Origin: CAZHWT01 sp964536215 | Lineage (GTDB): Bacteria; Patescibacteriota; CAZHWT01 | Direction: 5' to 3' | Length of the DNA stretch: 18,964 nucleotides | Assembly (NCBI GenBank): GCA_964536215.1 | Contig: CAZHWT010000026.1 | Span: 1-18,964, forward strand | Part shown: one piece after another, positions 6,525 to 13,711 of the stretch | How the letters are laid out: the number at the start of each line of letters is the position of its first letter | Numbering within the stretch: the stretch's first letter is position 1 | The notes under the pieces: generated by a model | Databases searched by the model: none | What the model saw: the letters and a program-made list of their open reading frames with translations, nothing else | What the model was told of the DNA's origin: nothing | Program-made: the position numbers and the translations under genes

Positions 6525-8339
6525 TTAGTCTGACTTTTGAATTGCTTTGTCGCCCAGCTGGTCGGCTAGTTTTTCTGTTTGGTGGAGAAGGTTTTCTATC
6601 TGAGATAGGCCCTGCTGCCAAAAGTCTGGTTGATCGATGGACAGATCGAGTTTTTGGAAAATACGCAATGGTGAAGCTGATGAGCCGGCGGCCAGAAGCT
6701 CTTTAACCTTGCTAATAGAAGACGGATCTTGATGAACCATGGCTTGCAGTGACTTGGAGATGAGCAATCCCGACGCATACGAGTAGACGTAGAAAAAATG
6801 GCGGAAATGACTCCAATAAACCCACCAGTTTTGACTACCAGCTGATTGAACGACGGCCGGTCCCATGTATTTTTTCATTTGTTCAGCAAAGAGCTGGCCG
6901 ATGCGTTCTTGTGATACGTAGTTGGTTCGGCGGTGCTCGTTATGCAGACTCTGCTCAAAGCGGTAGCCGGCCACTTGGCGGAATATGGATGAGACGTCGT
7001 CGTTTAGCTTCATCATATTGATGGCTAGTTGAGTTGAGGCATCCGCAGATTGAGCTAAGTGCTGTAGGACAAAATCCTCCATAAAAGTGCTGGCTACCTC
7101 GGCTGTTGCCAGTGGAGTGTCAAAGTTGAGGGCATTCTGCTTTTGCCGCATTAGTTCGTTATTTATGGCGTGCCCCATTTCGTGAGCCAAGGTTAAGACA
7201 TCACGCAACTTGTCGGTATGGTTAAGTAAGACATAGGAAGGTTGAGTAATGAGACGGTGGGCGCAGAAGGCTCCGCCTGACTTGCCTGGGCGTGGATAAA
7301 CGTCGATTTGGCGATTGGCGACAAAAGATTCCAGAATACTGGCAAATTCTGGATCTAGTTTACGAAACACGGTGGTGACGACCTCGACGGCCTCGGGGTA
7401 CTCGTAGTGTTGGTCTAAATGGCCATACTCGAGATTGCGTTCATGGTAGGCAAGCTTATTAAGCCCGAACAGCCTGGCTTTGAGCTTGTAGAAGCGCTGG
7501 GCTATATCATATCTCTGCTCAACAGCGTTAAGCATTTGATCTACCACTTGAGAATCTATGTCATCGGAGAGGTGTCGACTGGCATCTGGGCGGGCAAATT
7601 TTCTGAGTTGATCGGTGGTTTTTTTATATTGTAGTATGGCGTTCATTTCTTCTACAGCGATTGGGGCAATCTCGGACATGATAGCGTGAATATGTTTGGC
7701 GGCCTTGTCTCGTACTTTTTTGTCCTGATGACTAGACAAGCTGAGTAACTCAGGTAGTGTGGCATCTTTTTGACGGCCGTCTGGAGCGAGAGTTTTAACT
7801 TGCTTGCCACTTAAGAATGTTTCGGTCATTCGGACCCAGGCCTGATAGGCTGGTTGGCTGGTGAGATTGAGAATTTTCTCTTCTTGATCGGTTAGGGTGT
7901 GGTGCGATTCTTTGAAGAGTTGCTGTAAAAAGTGATGATATTTTTGTAAGCCGGCAAAGCCGAGGAAGTCTGCTTGTTTAACCTGAGGGATTTTGGCTAT
8001 AGCTAGAGTAAAGAACTGAATCTGGTTGGCTAGGTCAATTACTTGCTCATCGGCCGAGGCGGCCATGCCCTTAAGATCGGTATTTAGCTGGTCTTGAGCG
8101 GTACGCAGGTCATAATAGTAACTGGCACGCGTATTGAGACCATGGTAGTGCATCAGATTTTCATATTCATCGAGGGCTATGACTAGCACGTCAGGTTTTT
8201 CTAGATAATCTTGTCTTTGTGACCACTTCTTAACAAATTCGGCTACTTTGCGCTGAGATTGTTGCAGGCTGTGCGTTAGCTCTTGGTCAATGTCGTTGGT
8301 GGCTAAGGGCGTGAGATCCCAGGTAGTGTTTGTATTCAT
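6525..8339 (-). CDS. pepF: Oligoendopeptidase F, M3 family zinc metallopeptidase
   Basis: Cytoplasmic zinc peptidase that degrades short peptides. The 604-residue length is normal for PepF. The N-terminal helical domain (about 110-190) precedes the M3 catalytic domain (about 200-580). The zinc site is HEMGH (386-390) with catalytic Glu387, and Glu414 in TAEVAS supplies the third ligand. The conserved His/Tyr cluster HFRHFFYVYSYASG (511-524) is present. There is no signal peptide. The start at 8339 is supported by a strong Shine-Dalgarno sequence AGAGGAGC 7 nt upstream. It is divergent from the SLOG-like gene and followed by a long perfect hairpin. The family is sure; the peptide specificity is not visible. 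Confidence 0.96.
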   Translation of the reverse strand: MNTNTTWDLTPLATNDIDQELTHSLQQSQRKVAEFVKKWSQRQDYLEKPDVLVIALDEYENLMHYHGLNTRASYYYDLRTAQDQLNTDLKGMAASADEQVIDLANQIQFFTLAIAKIPQVKQADFLGFAGLQKYHHFLQQLFKESHHTLTDQEEKILNLTSQPAYQAWVRMTETFLSGKQVKTLAPDGRQKDATLPELLSLSSHQDKKVRDKAAKHIHAIMSEIAPIAVEEMNAILQYKKTTDQLRKFARPDASRHLSDDIDSQVVDQMLNAVEQRYDIAQRFYKLKARLFGLNKLAYHERNLEYGHLDQHYEYPEAVEVVTTVFRKLDPEFASILESFVANRQIDVYPRPGKSGGAFCAHRLITQPSYVLLNHTDKLRDVLTLAHEMGHAINNELMRQKQNALNFDTPLATAEVASTFMEDFVLQHLAQSADASTQLAINMMKLNDDVSSIFRQVAGYRFEQSLHNEHRRTNYVSQERIGQLFAEQMKKYMGPAVVQSAGSQNWWVYWSHFRHFFYVYSYASGLLISKSLQAMVHQDPSSISKVKELLAAGSSASPLRIFQKLDLSIDQPDFWQQGLSQIENLLHQTEKLADQLGDKAIQKSD

Positions 8340-8365
8340 ATATATGCTCCTCTATAACTAGTATA
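8340..8365 (-). promoter_or_regulatory. Predicted -10 box and Shine-Dalgarno of pepF
   Basis: On the minus strand TATACT (8365-8360) precedes AGAGGAGC (8354-8347), which lies 7 nt from the ATG at 8339. No good -35 is seen at 17 nt. The -10 lies in the near-palindrome CTAGTATACAG, so a plus-strand -10 (TATACA, 8362-8367) overlaps it and could serve the divergent gene. Confidence 0.45.
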
Positions 8366-8420
8366 CAGGAGTGAGGCATGATTTTAGACAGACAAGCGAG
8401 CTGGAGGCATACGTGACTGG

Positions 8421-9044
8421 ATGACGGTCTGGCAAGCAGCAGTCAAGCATGGTAAAGTTGAAGTTATGCCAGCAACTGTCAAGTCAGCTATTCGGAGTTC
8501 CACTGCACGGTCATTGCAAATTAGCGTGATGGGGCCATCTATGAAACGAAGTCCGGCTTCTCATCGGGCGCTAGCTGTGGCCCTTGGATCGGAGATCGCG
8601 CGACAAGGATTCACTTTATTAGTAACGGCCGAAGCTGGCGTCTCTTCTTGGGCGGCTGAGGGAGCTAAGACGGCTGGAGGTACATGTATAGGATTCTCTA
8701 GTGCAGTTTCGGAACGTGAACATAAAAAAGTCTTTGGCTGGCCGGTCGATCACTTTGACTCGTTGTTAATGACTGGCTTGGATGCTACATCGAGAAATAC
8801 TCTCATGTTACGCCAGTCCGATGTGGTTATTTTTGTGTGCGGGCGTACCGGCGGCTTGCCAGAACTGGATGCGCCTTTGCCTGATAAAAAAGTCGTCGGT
8901 ATGGTGACCGGATCGTCAGCAGTTACAGAGGAAATTGAACATATTATCTCACTATTGCCCGAGGGGAACGCTGGTATCGTGTATGAATCTCAACCTAAAA
9001 AGCTGATCACTAGAGTTGGTCAAATGGCGACTTCGTCTAAGTAG
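8421..9044 (+). CDS. SLOG/LOG-like Rossmann-fold protein of unknown function
   Basis: The 207-residue protein resembles the SLOG superfamily that includes LOG (YvdD-type) and DprA-like nucleotide-binding proteins. A first strand and loop ISVMGPS (34-40) is followed by a Gly/Ala turn before TAGG (84-87). SRNTLMLRQSDVVIFV (124-139) precedes GRTGGLPELDAPL (141-153), which aligns with the usual GGxGTxxE loop. LOG enzymes hydrolyse cytokinin-type nucleotides; the PGGxGTxxE signature is not intact here, so that activity should not be assumed. The start at 8421 is uncertain: GGAGG (8403-8407) is 13 nt away, and ATG 8466 would also retain the whole domain. It is a single gene, divergent from pepF and convergent with the D,D-carboxypeptidase gene. 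Confidence 0.7.
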   Translation: MTVWQAAVKHGKVEVMPATVKSAIRSSTARSLQISVMGPSMKRSPASHRALAVALGSEIARQGFTLLVTAEAGVSSWAAEGAKTAGGTCIGFSSAVSEREHKKVFGWPVDHFDSLLMTGLDATSRNTLMLRQSDVVIFVCGRTGGLPELDAPLPDKKVVGMVTGSSAVTEEIEHIISLLPEGNAGIVYESQPKKLITRVGQMATSSK

Positions 9045-9096
9045 TGTGGGTAAAGTTCGGTACGCCTAGTTAGTTGATCGACTCGACCCTACTTGC
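9038..9096. terminator. Imperfect hairpin between convergent genes
   Basis: Around the two convergent stops, AAGTA and GGGT on the left can pair with ACCC and TACTT on the right, with a small bulge and a long loop. No U-tract is seen. It may reduce read-through in both directions; support is weak. Confidence 0.25.
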
Positions 9097-10021
9097 TTTC
9101 TAGGGCGGCAAATCCTTTATCAAATAGCTTGGCCATATTGGTGTTGCGACCTGGCGTGTCTAATAATACCCCGATTAATGTATGGCCATTGCGCGTGGCT
9201 GAAGCTAATAGGCAGTTACCAGCCTCTCCAGTATTGCCCGGCTTAATACCGGTGGCTCCACTGTAATTAGTAATAAAGGCGTTGGCGTTAATTAAACTTA
9301 GATATTTGTGGTTGAGCGAGTAAGGCAATTCTTTTTGATAGGTGGCAATTATTTGTTGAAAGAGAGGAAAAGAAGCCGCATAGTGCGCTAAAACTACTAA
9401 ATCTTTAGCACTAGAGTAGTGGTTTTGGTCATCCAGTCCCGATGGGTTGGTGAAGTGGGTATGTTGCATGCCGAGCTGTTGAGCTTTGGCGTTCATAAGG
9501 TCGACGAATCGTTTCTGATCCCCAGCTACGGCCATGGCGATAGCTTGAGCGGCATCGTTGCCGGACGGTAGGAGTAAGCCGTAGAGTAGCTCTTTGATCG
9601 TATATTGCTCACCGGCCGAAATACCCATCATGGCTGAATCAGCTGGTAGACCTTGAAGGGCCTTGGCGGGCACAGTAACCAGACTATTAGCTTGAGTAAA
9701 CTCGAGAGCCAGGGCGGCAGTCATGACTTTGGTAAGTGAGGCCATGGGGCGCTGTTGATCGGCATTGCGCTGGGCAAGGATTTGTCCGGTTGTTTGGTTG
9801 ACGAGCAAAAGAGAGCTGGCTGAGATGTCGTCTATGGTTAGTTGATTACCATCTTGGAGAGACCATGGTTGAGGTGTAATAATGAATGTGGGCAATGGCT
9901 TGGCAGCTAGTGTCGATTCAGTGGTTGAATGATGAGATGATTCGAATCGAGAACGAGCAATATAGAAAGCTAGAGATACGATACATATAAGCAGGCAAGA
10001 TCGGATAGCGAATTTAGTCAT
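9089..10021 (-). CDS. Serine-type D-alanyl-D-alanine carboxypeptidase (S11 family, DacA-like)
   Basis: Extracytoplasmic PBP5-type enzyme that removes the terminal D-Ala of peptidoglycan stems. The N-terminus is a basic plus hydrophobic signal or anchor. Motifs, in numbering from a TTG at 10045 (318 residues), are SLTK with nucleophile Ser103 and Lys106, SGN (161-163), and KPG (268-270) in place of the usual KTG. The C-terminal domain of E. coli PBP5 appears absent, as in short family members. I chose ATG 10021 (310 residues), which gives a classical signal start. The in-frame TTG 10045 lies exactly 6 nt after a well-spaced promoter, so a leaderless TTG start is possible. It is divergent from lon. 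Family certain; start moderate. Confidence 0.9.
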   Translation of the reverse strand: MTKFAIRSCLLICIVSLAFYIARSRFESSHHSTTESTLAAKPLPTFIITPQPWSLQDGNQLTIDDISASSLLLVNQTTGQILAQRNADQQRPMASLTKVMTAALALEFTQANSLVTVPAKALQGLPADSAMMGISAGEQYTIKELLYGLLLPSGNDAAQAIAMAVAGDQKRFVDLMNAKAQQLGMQHTHFTNPSGLDDQNHYSSAKDLVVLAHYAASFPLFQQIIATYQKELPYSLNHKYLSLINANAFITNYSGATGIKPGNTGEAGNCLLASATRNGHTLIGVLLDTPGRNTNMAKLFDKGFAALESK

Positions 10022-10051
10022 TATAGCGCTGAGAATATCTGGCAAGTTTTA

Positions 10052-10080
10052 ACACTAGCATGTCATTCCACGCTGGTCAA
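10052..10080 (-). promoter_or_regulatory. Predicted promoter of the D,D-carboxypeptidase gene
   Basis: On the minus strand TTGACC (-35, 10080-10075), a 17-nt spacer and TAGTGT (-10, 10057-10052) predict a start near 10045, where an in-frame TTG codon sits. ATG 10021 would then have a 24-nt leader with no Shine-Dalgarno sequence. Confidence 0.6.
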
Positions 10081-10094
10081 CCAACGCTCGCCAC

Positions 10095-10123
10095 TTGACG
10101 GACTTAGCACTCTATTCTATACT
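10095..10123 (+). promoter_or_regulatory. Sigma-70-type promoter of lon
   Basis: TTGACG (-35, 10095-10100), a 17-nt spacer and TATACT (-10, 10118-10123) give the best-spaced promoter in the window. Transcription would begin near 10130, leaving a leader of about 50 nt that carries the Shine-Dalgarno sequence AGAGAGGA (10168-10175). Confidence 0.8.
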
Positions 10124-10130
10124 GTGCTAG
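10104..10130 (+). promoter_or_regulatory. CIRCE operator (HrcA binding site) over the lon promoter
   Basis: The CIRCE consensus is TTAGCACTC-N9-GAGTGCTAA. Here the left arm TTAGCACTC (10104-10112) is exact, the spacer is exactly 9 nt (10113-10121), and the right arm CTGTGCTAG (10122-10130) matches 6 of 9, giving 15 of 18 positions. It covers the -10 box and the expected start site of lon, so a bound HrcA repressor would block initiation until heat or misfolding stress releases it. Confidence 0.85.
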
Positions 10131-10179
10131 CGTTTATGCGAATTTCACCACTATAGTTATGATTAACAGAGAGGACATT

Positions 10180-12546
10180 ATGGACCAATTTTCTCAAGAC
10201 ACACATATTGAAAATGTATTAGTATTGCCCCTGCGTGATGTGGTTATGTTTCCCGGCACACAGACTGGGTTAGTGTTTGGCCGCTCTATGGCTAGGCTGG
10301 CCCTAGATGAAGCGTTACAGCAAGACACGCCGGTGGTCTTTGTGGCACAAAAGGAAGCTGATATTGATCAAGTTGATCCCGAGGACATGTATTCAGTGGG
10401 AACACTCGGCGTGATTAGGAATGCTTTGCGATCTGATGATGACGTTAAGGTGATTGCCGAGGGATTGTCCCGCGTTAAGATAGCTCGATTTAGTCAGACT
10501 GATCCCTATTTTAAGGCTGATGTAGAAAAATTGCCGACGATTGAATCGGACAATGCTACTGTGGTGGCGTTAAAAAACACCCTGACAAACCAATTAAAGA
10601 CCTATGTGTCACTGCGTAAGGATTTTGACATGCAAGTGCTGATCAATATTCTGTCTACCGGGTCTGGGCATCGGTTGGTCGATTTGATTGTGTCGCAAGT
10701 GGGCAACGATTACAAGCTGAAACAAGATATTTTGGAAACGACTGATTTGGAAGATAGGTTGGGAAAAACTAATTTCTTGCTGGCTCAAGAGTTGCATGTA
10801 GCGGAGCTAGAACAAAAGCTGGCCAGTGAAACTCAAGAAGAGTTGTCTAAGATGCAGAAGGAAGTTTATTTGCGTGAGCAGATGAAAACAATCCAAAAAG
10901 AGTTGGGCGAAGGCGAGTCAGGAGACTTGGACGATTTGGAAAAGCAGATTAAGAGTAAAGGTATGCCAGAGGAGGTCCAGGAACGAGCCTTGAAAGAGCT
11001 ATCACGGTTACGGGCCATGCCCTCAATGAGCCCCGAAGTTAGCTATATTCGGAATTATCTTGATTTAATGATTTCCCTACCATGGAAGGAAAAGACTGAA
11101 TCTCATGTTGATCTAAAAGACGCTCAGGGTCAGCTGGATACCGACCACTATGGCCTACCCAAGGTTAAGGACAGGATCTTGGAATATTTGGCCGTTCATC
11201 AATTAACTGGGAAGATTCGAGGTCCTATTCTGTGCTTTTATGGCCCTCCCGGGGTAGGTAAAACTTCTATTGGTCGATCGATAGCCAAAGCGCTTGATCG
11301 TAAGTTTGTCAAAATGAGCTTGGGCGGAGTGCATGATGAGGCGGAAATTCGTGGTCATCGACGTACCTATGTAGGGGCTATGCCTGGTCGAATTATTCAA
11401 GGTATTAATCAGGCCAAGACCAAAAATCCGGTATTTATGCTGGATGAAATTGACAAGGTCGGCTCCGATTTTCGGGGAGATCCGTCATCGGCTCTGCTAG
11501 AGGCATTAGATCCCGAGCAAAATACTGCTTTTTCTGATCATTATCTAGAAGTGCCATTTGATTTGTCTGATGTGCTGTTTATTTGTACGGCTAATGTCCT
11601 CGAGACTATCCCGGCTCCATTGCGTGACCGTATGGAGATTATTAACTTTCCGAGCTACACCGAGAAGGAAAAACAGCACATTGCTAAAGAGCATTTGTCG
11701 GATAAGGTTCGAGAAGCTAATGGCCTGAGCAAAGATCAGATGGACTTTAGTGATGAGGCTCTGGAATACACTATTGAGCACTATACTATGGAGGCTGGTG
11801 TGCGAGACTTGGAGCGTCAATTGTCAGCTGTGGCTCGCAAGATTGCCAAAAAGGTGGCTGAAGGAGGCAAAGCTCCGGGACGCCTAGGGGCTAAAGAGAT
11901 TAAGAAATATTTAGGGCCGTCAAAAGTTGACAAATGGACCAAGGAGGTTGAGGATTCCGTAGGCATGGTAGCTGGATTGGCTGTTACACCGTTTGGCGGT
12001 GAAGTTTTGTCCATCGAAGCATCCCTATTTCCGGGTAAGGGTAATTTGCAGTTGACTGGTCAGTTGGGTGATGTAATGAAAGAATCGGTTCAGGCTGCCT
12101 ATTCGTATGCCCGTGCCCATGCCGAGGCTCTGGGAATTGCTTCTGGACTTTCGGCCGAGAAGGATGTTCATGTTCATGTTCCATCTGGGGCTATCCCTAA
12201 GGATGGTCCGTCGGCTGGAGTAGCAATGGCGACAGCTTTAGTCTCGGCCATGACCAGTACACCGGTGCGCAATGATGTGGCTATGACGGGTGAAGTTACT
12301 TTGCGTGGTCGAGTGTTGAGAATTGGCGGAGTTAAGGAAAAAGTAATGGCCGCCCAACGAGCCGGGTTAACGACAATTATTCTGCCTAAGTCGAATGAGG
12401 TTGATATTGAAGATATCCCCGCAGAGGTCCGCAAGGAGATACGTTTGCACTTTGTTGAAGATGTTGATGAGGTATTAAAATTGGCTTTAGCTAAGCCAGA
12501 AGTTAAACAGAAACCTACTCAAACTTCAGCTGCGGCAAGTATTTAA
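10180..12546 (+). CDS. lon: ATP-dependent Lon protease (endopeptidase La)
   Basis: Cytoplasmic AAA+ serine protease that degrades misfolded and regulatory proteins. The protein has 788 residues from ATG 10180: an N-terminal LonN substrate domain (about 10-200), a coiled-coil region, an AAA+ module with Walker A GPPGVGKT (355-362) and Walker B MLDEID (Asp422-Glu423), and a C-terminal protease domain with the Ser-Lys dyad Ser678 (GPSAG) and Lys719 (GGVKEK). ATG 10180 is preferred to in-frame ATG 10159 because AGAGAGGA ends 4 nt before it, and the LonN domain begins shortly after. A CIRCE operator overlaps the promoter, pointing to HrcA control as in mycoplasmas. Nothing is truncated. Confidence 0.98.
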   Translation: MDQFSQDTHIENVLVLPLRDVVMFPGTQTGLVFGRSMARLALDEALQQDTPVVFVAQKEADIDQVDPEDMYSVGTLGVIRNALRSDDDVKVIAEGLSRVKIARFSQTDPYFKADVEKLPTIESDNATVVALKNTLTNQLKTYVSLRKDFDMQVLINILSTGSGHRLVDLIVSQVGNDYKLKQDILETTDLEDRLGKTNFLLAQELHVAELEQKLASETQEELSKMQKEVYLREQMKTIQKELGEGESGDLDDLEKQIKSKGMPEEVQERALKELSRLRAMPSMSPEVSYIRNYLDLMISLPWKEKTESHVDLKDAQGQLDTDHYGLPKVKDRILEYLAVHQLTGKIRGPILCFYGPPGVGKTSIGRSIAKALDRKFVKMSLGGVHDEAEIRGHRRTYVGAMPGRIIQGINQAKTKNPVFMLDEIDKVGSDFRGDPSSALLEALDPEQNTAFSDHYLEVPFDLSDVLFICTANVLETIPAPLRDRMEIINFPSYTEKEKQHIAKEHLSDKVREANGLSKDQMDFSDEALEYTIEHYTMEAGVRDLERQLSAVARKIAKKVAEGGKAPGRLGAKEIKKYLGPSKVDKWTKEVEDSVGMVAGLAVTPFGGEVLSIEASLFPGKGNLQLTGQLGDVMKESVQAAYSYARAHAEALGIASGLSAEKDVHVHVPSGAIPKDGPSAGVAMATALVSAMTSTPVRNDVAMTGEVTLRGRVLRIGGVKEKVMAAQRAGLTTIILPKSNEVDIEDIPAEVRKEIRLHFVEDVDEVLKLALAKPEVKQKPTQTSAAASI

Positions 12547-12625
12547 TTATGACCGGGTGGTGCATAGTAGTGAGTGTGGCAAATTTACTATCAGCTGTAG
12601 TGCGTTGTGATATGAATTTACTGTC

Positions 12626-12661
12626 TTGTACAGATATGATTGGCCAGCCATAATGTCAGAT
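12626..12661 (+). promoter_or_regulatory. Predicted leaderless promoter of the CvpA-CAP gene
   Basis: TTGTAC (-35, 12626-12631), a 17-nt spacer and CATAAT (-10, 12649-12654) lie 7 nt before ATG 12662. There is no Shine-Dalgarno sequence. An overlapping TATGAT (12634-12639) could instead serve ATG 12653. Confidence 0.5.
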
Positions 12662-13630
12662 ATGGTTGGCTGGTCTATTTTGGTTGATATTAGCTTGGTG
12701 GCAGCTATTGCCTTTGGTGGTTGGCGCGGTTGGCGGGATGGGTTGCTCGCATCGTTGGCTAACCTAATTGGCTTGGCTATTTCGCTGGTAGTGGCTTTTT
12801 ATGCCTATGAAGCAGTGGCTGACTGGGTATTGCTCATATGGACGGTACCAAGGAGTCTGGCTAATGTATTAGCCTTTCTGTTGTTAGCGATTGTAGTGGA
12901 TGGCTTAGTATCAATGGTGGTGTTGCTGGCCGGCCGTCGCTTGCATCCTCGTCGGGGTAATCCGGACTGGTGGCAGTTTAGTGGCATAGTGCCTGGTGCA
13001 ATTAATGTGACTGTTATGGCGGCCTATGCGGCTAGTTTAATCTTGGCTCTACCATTAGACCATCCGCTTAAAGTAGCGGTGAGAGATTCGTTCTTAGGCC
13101 CTAGACTAGCCAGCGTTACAGCCTTGGCTAACGCTCCGATTGATCCGCTCGTTAAACCGGCTTTAAATGACCTGTCCCAATTATTTACTATTGAGCCAGA
13201 GTCAAAAGAATTTGTAACTCTGCCTTTTTCTGTCCAGAGTCCTAAGGTTTGCGCAGATTTAGAGCAGGGTATGATTGATCTGGTTAACCAAGAGAGGTTG
13301 GAGCGGGATATTGGTTCAGTGGCTCCTAATGAGGCGTTGCGTGATGTGGGTCGGTCTCATTCCTTGGATATGTTTCAGCGCGGGTATTTTTCTCACTACA
13401 CACCAGAGGGTAAAGATCCATTCGATCGAATGGACGCAGCCGGGATTGAGTATCAGTCGGCTGGCGAAAATCTAGCACTAGCGCCCACTTTAGAGGCGGC
13501 TCATACGGGATTAATGAACAGTCCGGGGCATAAGCGCAATATTCTGGACCCGAACTTCCACAAGCTAGGAGTGGGCTGCTATAAGTCGGATAGATATGGC
13601 TTGATGTTCTCGCAAGAATTTAGCAATTAA
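12662..13630 (+). CDS. CvpA-like membrane domain fused to an extracellular CAP (SCP/YkwD) domain
   Basis: The protein has 322 residues from ATG 12662. The first 130 form a CvpA-like bundle of about four membrane segments, with the typical GGWRGWRDGLL (19-29) after the first helix. After a linker (131-195) comes a CAP domain (198-320) with His233, YFSH (His245), AGENLA (Glu269) and NSPGHKRNIL (His290), the cavity residues of YkwD-type CAP proteins. ATG 12662 is chosen because it matches the CvpA family start and the promoter spacing; TTG 12626 and ATG 12653 are alternatives in frame. The layout parallels mycobacterial MarP, where a CvpA-type domain carries an extracytoplasmic protease. Ligand and function are unknown. 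Confidence 0.85.
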   Translation: MVGWSILVDISLVAAIAFGGWRGWRDGLLASLANLIGLAISLVVAFYAYEAVADWVLLIWTVPRSLANVLAFLLLAIVVDGLVSMVVLLAGRRLHPRRGNPDWWQFSGIVPGAINVTVMAAYAASLILALPLDHPLKVAVRDSFLGPRLASVTALANAPIDPLVKPALNDLSQLFTIEPESKEFVTLPFSVQSPKVCADLEQGMIDLVNQERLERDIGSVAPNEALRDVGRSHSLDMFQRGYFSHYTPEGKDPFDRMDAAGIEYQSAGENLALAPTLEAAHTGLMNSPGHKRNILDPNFHKLGVGCYKSDRYGLMFSQEFSN

Positions 13631-13674
13631 CGTCATGATGGGGATGAAAAAGGGAGATAGGGGTTTTGCAGAGC

Positions 13675-13711
13675 TTGCCAGTTATCTTAGCGGACGTCAT
13701 AATGAGTAGGT
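13675..13711 (+). promoter_or_regulatory. Predicted near-leaderless promoter of the oxidoreductase gene
   Basis: TTGCCA (-35, 13675-13680), a 17-nt spacer and CATAAT (-10, 13698-13703) end 8 nt before ATG 13712. The -10 overlaps ACGTCATAATG (13694-13704), which repeats ACGTCATGATG (13630-13640) with one change. Confidence 0.5.
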
